From Isoetes taiwanensis (lineage: Eukaryota > Streptophyta > Lycopodiopsida > Isoetales > Isoetaceae): a DNA stretch of 64,000 nt. A program made the position numbers and the translations under genes. The stretch covers positions 8,604,563 to 8,668,562 of the forward strand of contig JAJEKV010000020.1 in the NCBI GenBank assembly GCA_021234155.1, in the 5' to 3' direction. Positions 56,077 to 64,000 of the stretch are shown here, one piece after another (the stretch's first letter is position 1; every line of letters starts with the position of its first letter). Under the pieces are notes generated by a model. That model searched no databases and was not told the DNA's origin. It saw only the letters and a program-made list of their open reading frames with translations.

Positions 56077-57224
56077 CTATGCATATCTATCCCCCTTTGC
56101 CACGCTCTCTTTTCCCTCTCCTTTCCCCCTTACCAACATGGTGCACCACATGAACCGTAAACTACACCTGGCGCTGTGAACTAGGCCCATCAATATCCTT
56201 GCAGTTTCTATGACCCCTGGTCTTCAGTTACTTTATCTTGCCCACCATAGCCTCCTTGCCTCACGTTGCATTCCATTCTTGGATTGCACTCCCTTTGCCC
56301 CCTTCACTTGCTCTACTTTTATACTTCTTCTCCTGCCTTTGCCATCCCACCCACTGGCATATCGCTTCTCTACACCTTGGCCTTGTCACTACCGTGCCTC
56401 CATGCTTTCAAGTACCCACCATGCTCATGCCTCTGCCACAATTGCATCACCACCCCTGAGCTTCTTTGCTTTCTCACATCCTCTTTCCCTCTAAGGTTGA
56501 AAACTCTTTGACCCCACTCAACCACCAAAAGACATGCATCCAAAAAGCAAGGAAAAAGAGCATCCCTTTATATTTTAAATCATTCATTACTATGTACAAC
56601 TATATAGTCAAAGTCCAAGTCTTCTTTTCAACAAATCCTTTTTCCAACTCATCTATGTAGTACAAATTCACAACACCATATAAAGTATTAAGTATTCTCT
56701 CGTGCTTTTTCTACACATGTGCGAATAAATTTAGTTAAAATCTTTTAACAAGAGATATGTTGCTTGTGTGGATGCATGCTCTAGTTGTAGAAAGTTTCTT
56801 CGCTCTGCTCTTTGTGGCCAAATGAAGGGAAGGGATATATAAAATAATAAATAATAAGTTAAAACAACTATTTTTTTTGTTGTCTGAAGGGCAACCTCTA
56901 GGGTTGGAGCAGATGATAATAGAATATGCTAGTTATAAACCATTTGGAAGATGTAGATATTTAACGAGGAAGCTTAAATGAGGGCTGAGATTGAATATGG
57001 AAGGACTTCCTATTGTAATGCCTTATGAACTAGTGACAGGCAGCTCGAAGGGATGTTAACATGTAGAAGTGATAGTCCATAAATTTGTGGAAGAAAAATA
57101 CTTTGGATATGCCCTAGAATGTTTTGAAAACATGAAGTAGAAAGCTATAGTTTTTTACAAAATTATTTTCTTAGTATTTTAAGAGCAAGTAGCATCATAG
57201 GTGCAATTGATGGGTCAAATTCAT
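56077..57224. other. Unassigned; pyrimidine-rich then AT-rich
   Basis: 56080-56500 is C/T-rich and open in three frames without family resemblance. 56500-57220 is AT-rich with no signal. Confidence 0.45.
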
Positions 57225-57550
57225 CAAAAATTTGTCCAAGGTGGAGGTCAATATGTTCTTTTAGTTGCTAATGCAATGATTGATTTGTATGCAAATTGCA
57301 GAAACTTAGAGGAATCCTGTACAATTTTTAGGAATTGAGACATCCAAACGTGGTGTCATGGAAAACAATTATTGCAGGATACATTAAGCATGGGGAAATT
57401 GCTCTAGCTCACCAGTGCCTTGTTGAAATGCCATTAGAAGGAAGCAAACCAATTGTAATGACGTCTGCTACAATTTGCACTCTTGCAGATCTAATGTATG
57501 AAGGAAAGAATTACTTTAAATTCATGATAGAAGATTATAGAAGATTATAG
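57225..57550 (+). pseudogene. PPR (PLS-type) gene fragment
   Basis: One frame encodes LVANAMIDLYANCRNLEESC, then after a frame change at about 57335 comes RHPNVVSWKTIIAGYIKHGE and ALAHQCLVEMPLEGSKP. The succession (V)xNAxIDxYAxCxxLExxxxxF then xxNVVSWxxIIxGYxxxGxxxxAxxxFxxM is the P-L-S repeat cycle of plant PLS/DYW pentatricopeptide proteins, which act in organellar RNA editing. Only about two repeats remain and the frame is broken, so it is a pseudogene piece. Confidence 0.82.
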
Positions 57551-58782
57551 TATTATGTCAGATAGCTACTACGATAAATGTATAATTGGACGTGCAGAAT
57601 ATTTGAAAGAGGCATAAACTTTACTTTCTACAGCTCACACAGATATTATACATGCGTGCTAATGGGCCAAGCTCATTACATTCTCCCCTTAAAAATGTAA
57701 CCCATGTCCTCATGGGTCATTCCAAAATATGAGAGTGCCCAATCGATCATAGAATTAAAACTTCATGACCAACTATATAATAATGCCAACTTATCATCAC
57801 AATCATTCTTCCTTCGCTTACTAGCTGTCAAATACGATAATTTTTTTCCTACACAATCAATGAGTTATTCGGGCTTGCTTATACCGTCTCAATGTTCTTC
57901 AGACATTAAAGCCTCTATCCTAAGGAATCAAATCCATCTAGATTTCCATTTTCCATTGGAGCACTATACTTCCTTAGCTGAATGGAAAGCATACATGCAT
58001 TGTAATAAGTGAAGTTACAAGCTTCAAATCAATCTGCAGGGAACTGCTCTTCTTCTCAATATATCATTGTTAATCACCTATCATTAAACCATATTCGTCT
58101 TGAAGTCCTTGACAATATCAATTAAGTACTTTGTCCGTAAATAGCTCGTGTCTCATGATAAATAATCTTGGCTACTTATGCCTCCTCTGAACATCACCAA
58201 GATGCTATTCATCTCACTAAATGGAGTCTATTAAGGTGACACAAACCATGTTTATCATCGTATGATCCAAGAATCAAGAATCATAATTCACATGCATTTC
58301 CTATGCATTTACCAGGAGCAATGCTAACACTTGCAATGATATCATAGAGAACAGATCACTTTCATGTTCTACCACATATTATGATGTCAAATATTCAACA
58401 AGTACATGCTAACATAATGCAACCTTGACACATAACCATGGTATCCAAGCATTTAGCATACCTAGAATTATCCTATTCCTAATCAATCATGATATCCGTA
58501 CAATTTACATCAATATAAGGTACACAGATCACCTAGCAACTAGAACATACTTCCACCAGCATGCTTCTCCAGAGTCACTCCTGTTAGAAATTATATGTCA
58601 TGTAAATCTTTCATGCAGTTGAAGTCATGCTGAATAAACCTATAGTCACAGTGAGAATATTTGGAAATTGAAGTTATATTGGAGATGCAATGATATGATT
58701 AAGGGATGCATCTAATATTAAAAACAAGTTTTGAAAGTTCGAATTTTGAATCCAATGGTTCAAAAGCCAATTTCGAGGGAGA
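57551..58782. other. Unassigned; possible retrotransposon non-coding DNA
   Basis: No gene recognised. The wording at 57690-57720 ('cattctccccttaaaaatgt') is common in plant LTR elements, but no LTR pair was found. Confidence 0.35.
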
Positions 58783-59228
58783 TGTCTGTGGGATATATCG
58801 AGGACCGAAACCGACTGAGAATCGAAGATAAGTTGATTGAATAGAGGCTCAGAAGTGATCGGACTGTAGATTGCATTGATCTAATGCTGAGAAGAATAGG
58901 TTATTTCGATGGATAAACTGTAGCTACAGTGTTTGAGTTGATCTCTTAGCTACAGTAGTTTTTCGGCATTAATGACTATGATTTCATTGCATGGTTAAGT
59001 TGTCTTATTTTAATACTTGATAATTGCAAGGGATTATTGACCATATTGTGGCTCCCTTGTTTGCTTGAATTTACTTAAGAAATTCATGCTTGATATCAAG
59101 TATACACTTGAGCATAGATCAATCTCAATTGCATTTGCCTTGACTTTAATAATTGCAAACCTTGAATATTTTATTAAGGTTGTCAAGTAGATTGTGAAGG
59201 TGAACATCTAGTAGGTTTAATTTCAACA
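58783..59228 (+). repeat. Copia-2 5' LTR (start uncertain)
   Basis: The right end, TTCAACA, is fixed by the primer site that follows. The left end is placed at TGTCTGTGGGATATATCG as the best TG start giving about 446 bp. No matching 3' LTR exists in the window. Confidence 0.55.
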
Positions 59229-59229
59229 T

Positions 59230-59242
59230 TGGTATCAGACCC
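59230..59242 (+). promoter_or_regulatory. Copia-2 primer-binding site
   Basis: TGGTATCAGACCC, one base after the LTR end, matches the initiator-Met tRNA site TGGTATCAGAGCC except for one base. Confidence 0.8.
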
Positions 59243-59260
59243 AGGTTGGCTTAAGTCACT

Positions 59261-61470
59261 ATGTCTACTAGATTTGCAGCCAATTTGTTAAACCAAATTG
59301 AAGTATTCAAGGGGGATACTGGATTTCAAGTTTAGAAGGAGTCAATCAAAGCTGTTCTGGAATTTGAAAACTTATGGCATCTTATAGATACTAGTCAAAC
59401 TGGAGCTACTGTTTCAGCCAGTTCTGGTAATGTAAGTCCAGGTGCTAGTTCAAGTGGTCCAGGAGGAGGGGTTGGAGTTACAGGAGGCTCTGGAGTATCT
59501 TCAGCACCCATTGTTGCTGTGTCAGACGAAACCAAGGTCAGGAAGGCATAGCAGATAATTTTGAGCAAGGTAGGAACTGCTCTTAAACTGAGGTTAAGAG
59601 GATTGAAGCCACATGAAATGTGGCAGTATCTTGTAAGTCAATATGAGGTAAACAGTTCGTCTCAAATTGATCTATTGGAAAAACAACTAAGAAAGCTAAA
59701 GTTATTTGAAAAAGATGATCTAACAGAATTTTTTGAAGAAGTTTGATTCAATTGTGGCAGATCTTGAAGGAGCTGGAAATGTTTTAAGTGAACAATATCA
59801 AATATTGGCATTGTCTAGAGCTGTTTCTCACAATTCCCAACTTGCAACATTAGTGAGAAATATAGCCACATCAAAGGAGCATGCCTTGAGGATCATTCGA
59901 ACAGAATTTGAGCAGTCAAAGGGTATGCAAGAGGATGATCAATCTCCAGAAGTGTTGTTTATAAGGAAGCAGAAAAGAGGAGGTGGTACCAGCTTTGCAA
60001 AAGAAAGATTGGAGCCCTGCTATACTTGTAATCAGTATGGACATCTGAAAAATGAATGTCCAAGTGAAGGTACGCAATTTAAGTGCTTTAATTGTGATGG
60101 TAAAGGTCATATATCTGCAAATTGTCCACGTCCAAAAGGTATTGGAGGAAGAGGGAGAGGTCGAGGAAGAGCACAAATGGATTCTAAAAAAGGAAGGGGA
60201 CGGTTTAAAGGAAATACTAGCTTGAATATTATGGAAGAAACAAATGAAGAAAACTCTGATGACATTGAGGTAAAACATGTGCTTAATGTTTCTCAGGATT
60301 TTAACAAAAATGATAACAAGTTTTTCATTATAGATTCACTAGAAGAAAAGTCAGTAGTGCATGATTTGAAGATTTTAAAAGAATGTAAAAAGGAGAATGG
60401 TCAAGTTCAGCTTGGAGATGGTGAGGTGCAGAAGATTAGAGATTCTGGAATATTAGAATTGTTTGATTTGAATGGAAAAAGTGTGATGCTTAAAGAAGTT
60501 TTATGTGTGCCAAAACTTGTGAGAAATTTAATTTCAGTGTGCCAACTTGTGGATCTTGGTTATAAGGTTGTCTTTGAGAAGCTCGAATGCAAAATATTTC
60601 TTAATAATATTTTGAAGTTTATTGGAAGGAGAGTAGGTAATTTGTTTGGTTTTGACAAAGATCACACTTTGTCTATCAACCTTGTTGAATGTCCATCAAA
60701 GACAACTTGGCACAATAGGTTATGCCACACTCAATCATCAAATATTGATCTGCTCATTAAAAACAAGTTTATAACAGCAAAAATGGATGGAGAAAAAAAG
60801 CTGTGTGCAGGTTGTCAACTTGGCAAGCAATCAAGGCTTGCATTTAAAACAAATGCAAAAAGAGCTAAAAGGGTGTTAGATCTAATACACACAGATCTGC
60901 GTGGGCCTATTAATATCATAGGAATAGAAGGACATAGATATTTTATGACCTTCATAGATGATTTTAGCAGAAGAACAAGATGTTATCTGTTGAAGACAAA
61001 AGATCAAGCTTTTGAAGCCTTGAAACTATTTGTAGCTTAAATCGAATTAGAGACAGAAAGAAAAGTTAAATGCATAAGATCAGACAGAGGAGGGGAATAC
61101 TTGTCAAAAGAATTCAAGTGGTATTGTGCTAACCGTGGTATTAAAAGGCAGTTGACTTGTAGATATTCTCCACAACAAAATGGAGTGGCTGAAAGAAAAA
61201 ACAGGACCTTGCTCAATGATGTTCGTTCCATGCTAAAATACTCAGGCCTGCCAAATTTTTTATGGAGTGAAGCTTTGAAGGCAGCAGTTCATGTCCAAAA
61301 CATATTGCCATCTATAAGTACAAAAGGTACAGTTCCTGAAATATTGTGGTCATGAAAAACTCTTGTTTATGAACATTTAAGGTCATTTGGTTGTTTGGGT
61401 TTTGTTCACGTTCCTGAAGAAATTAGGAAAAAACTTGATGACCCCTTTAGTACCAGGGCACAAGATCTCA
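59261..61470 (+). pseudogene. Copia-2 gag, zinc knuckles and integrase, 3'-truncated
   Basis: Starts ATG at 59261 (MSTRFAANLLNQIEVFKGDT). An early TAG at about 59334, another stop near 59550 and a frameshift near 59745 break gag. Gag is of the UBN2 type (GLKPHEMWQYLVSQYEV). Two CCHC knuckles follow (CYTCNQYGHLKNEC and CFNCDGKGHISANC), then an RGRGRGR linker. The protease site is degenerate (FIIDSLEE instead of DSGA). GAG-pre-integrase (TWHNRLCHTQS, CAGCQLGKQSRLAF) and integrase (HTDLRGPI, IRSDRGGEYLSKEF, GVAERKNRTLL) are readable across a stop at 61038. Similarity ends at VHVPEEIRKKLDDP near 61440-61470. RT, RNase H and the 3' LTR are missing. Confidence 0.92.
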
Positions 61471-62285
61471 GCTCATATGTGTCCAAAAACAGAAAAAGAG
61501 AAAAGGCAAATGGAAAATACACCCTACAGGTCACTAATATCTAGCATAATAACAGGGGTTTTTTGTGTTTTTATACTTTTTTTTCAATGGTTTTGCTATG
61601 ATTTGGTCGTCGTATTCATATGCGTGTACTAAATAGTACTTCTAGAGTGTGCCCTTTTTTTGACCGTTGATTAAAAGAATAAGAGGGAGATCGTGTGGTT
61701 GTGTACGTGTTTATCCATTTTTTATCTTGCTTCATTTTTATATTTCAATTATGAAACTATTTTTAATTTATTTGACTATGCAGTGCTCGAGGCCCTTCAG
61801 TTTAGAGTTAGGCCATTCAGTTTAGGGTTTTCCAAGTTTCAATGAATGGTCTTCAGTAATCTCTCTCAGATTTGGATCTCCAGGATTCGATGTGGTTCCC
61901 ATAATTATTTCTGTGGCGCAAGCCTCTTGATAGAGACAGAAGGCTCGGCCTCTTCAATCCGGCACTGCACTCTAGCTTCACCGCCATACCTGAGGTTGGC
62001 TGCCATCGCTCGAACCTTATGGAGTTCGCTCAACAGAATCAAGCATAGCGGCTCTCAAGCATAGTTTAGGGTGGCTGATCTCAAGCATAGCGGCTCTTCT
62101 AGAGCCTGAGAATCATCATTTCGACCTACCTGCAAGTCATTTGACCACCTTCGAAGAGCAGTTGAAATAGCAAGAGGGCAGACACCATCGCTGGAGTTAT
62201 CGCTGGTGTGATTTGAGATATATGAGCTATTTAATTCGATTGCTGAATTTGTTTCAGCTCTTAGTAAGTTCATTCTCATATCCAG
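61471..62285. other. Unassigned; possible intron of the UBR7-like gene
   Basis: No coding family recognised. 'caagcatagcggctct' is repeated at about 62040 and 62083. The stretch ends in a 'catatccag' acceptor for the following exon, so at least its right part is probably intron. Confidence 0.4.
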
Positions 62286-63027
62286 GTACCAAGAGATAAG
62301 AATGGGCAGCTTGCATTCGATAAACTTATTTGTCCCAGATGTGCAAAGTCATGCACGTTCCTGTCTTGCTATCCTGAGATTCTTATCCAGCCACTTATCC
62401 TCAATATACACGAATCTGGATTGGTCAATGGAAGTTGTCAAAATGTAAATTCTACAGAGGAAAAGCCAAAAGGGGCTTCAGCCTTGACTATGGAATCCAG
62501 AAAAGCAGCGTTCAAGATGCAACTTGCAAGCTGAAGAGGGGTATTAAGACTCTACCTTCAGCTGGGAAAAAGGCGATTTTTCTTGACAGGTTCTGCAGAA
62601 ACAAGCTTTGTCAATGTCCTGATTGTCAAAAAATGTTTGAGTCTCGGAAGCTAACATTCTTACTGGATCCTGAAGACACTATTTATGAATATGAGAGAGA
62701 AGCAAAAGAGAGGCGGGCTGAGAAACTAAAACGTGCTGAGGAAGCAGAGGTAGCATTTTTTGAAAAACTAGGCCATGTTGAGAAAATGGAGTTCCTATAT
62801 GCGTATAATGACCTGACTGAAAGCTTGAAATCTTTCCTGGTGAGTACTTGAGATTAGGAAAGTTTATGCTAGATATTCAATCTTCTTTCTGATCTTGGTT
62901 TCTCTTTAATATATCCTACTTAAATATTTTCCAGCACGGGTTTCAAGAATCTGGACGAGCAGTAACTTGTGCAGATATGCATCAATTTTTTGAGAAGCGT
63001 AAGAAGAAACGACAGAGAGCCTTCTAG
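62286..63027 (+). pseudogene. UBR7: UBR7-like E3 ubiquitin ligase, C-terminal exons, frame broken
   Basis: Exon from 62286 (after 'atccag') encodes DKLICPRCAKSCTFLSCYPE, matching the Cys-rich segment just after the PHD finger of UBR7. From about 62515 the matching frame changes and gives ATCKLKRGIKTLPSAGKKAI, FLDRFCRNKLCQCPDCQKMF, EDTIYEYEREAKERRAEKLK and KMEFLYAYNDLTESLKSFL, ending at ctg|gtgagt (62839). The last exon, 62935-63027, encodes HGFQESGRAVTCADMHQFFE and KRKKKRQRAF. Family members are nuclear/cytosolic N-recognin-like or histone-binding ligases with UBR box and PHD upstream. Those are not visible here, so they lie beyond long introns, were displaced, or are lost. The frame change at 62440-62515 could be an indel, an assembly error or a very short intron. 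Confidence 0.8.
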
Positions 63028-63880
63028 TGATTGTTAAATTGGAATTTGGGAGAAATTTGATTCCATTCAGAAAACTTCTAGAGATGTTTCTGTTTTACTC
63101 GCGTAAAATTTTGCCGAAGGTAGAAGCTTTGTTTCAATGGTATGACACACGGAGAAGAATCAAGCTGTTTCAATTTTGACGAATTCAATTTAGTTCCCTT
63201 GCCATAACTTGAAGGCTTAGGATGCTTTCTGTGTTAGGCTGATTTTTGCATGCTTTAGGATGAAGGCTATTAAAATCTCATAACCATGTGGGAAGATCAT
63301 GGAATAATTCCAGTACTGGAGCACTGCAACTGCATACTTGTTATGGTAGTGTAGTATGTAATAAGATTTAACATTCTTCAAAAGCATTTTGAAGAAATCT
63401 ATTTTGGAAGTATATAATCATGTGTTACTTTATGTTGCAATCTTACAAGAAATATAGATGGGCAGACATAATGGGTTCAAATCCCATATTATATGCTCAC
63501 TACCAATTATATGCTCATTTTTAAATTTCTTTTATAATATCATTATAATTTAAACGACTTGTTTATATGCAATACCTTTTCTAAGACGCTGAATGTGCAT
63601 TGCTCTTTGGATTAGCCGCAGGCTTGATTCCGGGGGAGTTTGCTTTGTTAGGGCCCGAAGGGCCCAAAATTTTTTTTCATATAACAAACAACACATAACT
63701 ACCATTAACATTAATTAACACAAACCATTGCATTTAAACATTTAAATTAAAATCCCCCTGAAACCCCCTTTGGTTTGGGTGCATATTCACACGGGGGTGA
63801 CATAAGGCAGCGAGAGCTGTTGGATAGGCATATTCACCCTTTATTCCTTAATCTACACCGTATATAAAGTTCCTCGTTTG
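63028..63880. other. UBR7-like 3' UTR and unassigned DNA
   Basis: 3' UTR candidates, then AT-rich DNA. A small palindrome 'gggcccgaagggccc' sits at 63651-63665. No gene recognised before the Copia fragment. Confidence 0.45.
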
Positions 63881-64000
63881 TGGGGTATCCATGTGCAAGA
63901 CCAGATATAGCTTTTGGAGTAAACATATTAAGCAGGTACAACAATAATCCTGGTCTAGAACATTGGATAGCTGCTAAAAGAATTTTGAGATACCTTAAGG
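63881..64000 (+). pseudogene. Copia-3 RT/RNase H junction, cut by window edge
   Basis: [19 protein letters not shown] followed by [14 protein letters not shown] is the conserved Copia segment after the RT catalytic box ([35 protein letters not shown]). It runs off the right edge. A weakly readable YSLIYTV-like stretch precedes it and is broken. Confidence 0.9.

Noticed and set aside
55189-56511. Overlapping Pro/His/Ser-rich ORFs in three plus frames
   Set aside because: Pyrimidine-rich DNA lacks stops in several frames; no conserved motif and no splice logic.
60150-60200. RGRGRGR segment as an RNA-binding RGG host protein
   Set aside because: It lies between the CCHC knuckles and integrase of Copia-2 and is part of its gag.

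Overview
The window looks like AT-rich, gene-poor nuclear DNA of a vascular plant, most likely a fern or other seed-free plant (inference). In support are a CC-type glutaredoxin (a land-plant family), a PLS-type PPR fragment, plant-type L1 LINEs and Copia elements primed by initiator-Met tRNA, very long intergenic spacers, and a DUF7869-type gene of a kind I associate with fern genomes. There are no bacterial operons, no CRISPR array and no RNA genes I can support.

Layout. 0-9 kb: mostly unassigned AT-rich DNA, a decayed gene fragment carrying a DGQHS motif (4.7-5.5 kb), a Ty3/Gypsy integrase relic (6.2-6.7 kb) and a doubtful minus-strand membrane-protein exon (8.7-9.0 kb). 9.6-10.7 kb: a repeat with 179-bp direct copies and inverted repeats. 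13.3-17.6 kb: an L1 LINE with poly(A) tail and 13-bp target duplication, split by a GC-rich LINE of another family (called LINE-B here). 17.8-25.9 kb: one Copia element whose 5' half is on the minus strand (23.5-25.9 kb) and whose 3' half is on the plus strand (17.8-19.6 kb). The break falls at the same place in integrase on both halves, and each side carries an inverted copy of one 27-bp sequence, so the DNA between (with an L1 relic and an FCP1-like phosphatase pseudogene) appears to have been inverted. 26.8-27.9 kb: a second LINE-B copy.

26.2-36.1 kb is the most unusual part. Two divergent, intron-containing genes share a short intergenic region. The minus-strand gene encodes a DUF7869 protein (RNase H/DDE-like core, Pro-rich N-terminus, chromatin-reader-like C-terminal segment). 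The plus-strand gene encodes a protein ending in a permuted DNA amino-methyltransferase domain (DIPYG, then DAFSGTGTT). About 30 copies of the 18-bp palindrome CGGTATAAATTTATACCG lie in the shared promoter, in introns and on both flanks, in places as exact 29-bp or about 31-bp arrays. Both genes carry stops or frameshifts, so this copy is decaying. It resembles a mobile element whose own proteins recognise the palindrome, but that function is inference.

39.2-43.4 kb: a nearly full-length L1 (minus) with endonuclease, reverse transcriptase (YADD) and C-terminal zinc region, bounded by an 11-bp target duplication. 44.3-50.6 kb: an intact CC-type glutaredoxin gene at 50.2 kb whose promoter and 5' leader (48.7-50.0 kb) exist as a decayed second copy 4.4 kb upstream. 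A third LINE-B scrap lies at 48.1 kb. 53-56 kb: minisatellites, G-box pairs, a MITE with 16-bp terminal inverted repeats and a fold-back hairpin. 57.2-57.6 kb: PPR pseudogene. 58.8-61.5 kb: a second Copia element (LTR, PBS, gag, integrase), 3'-truncated. 62.3-63.0 kb: the last exons of a UBR7-like ubiquitin ligase with a reading-frame break. 63.9-64.0 kb: the edge of a third Copia element.

Only the glutaredoxin looks like a complete host gene. The UBR7 C-terminus is the other likely host gene. Almost everything else is layered mobile-element DNA.
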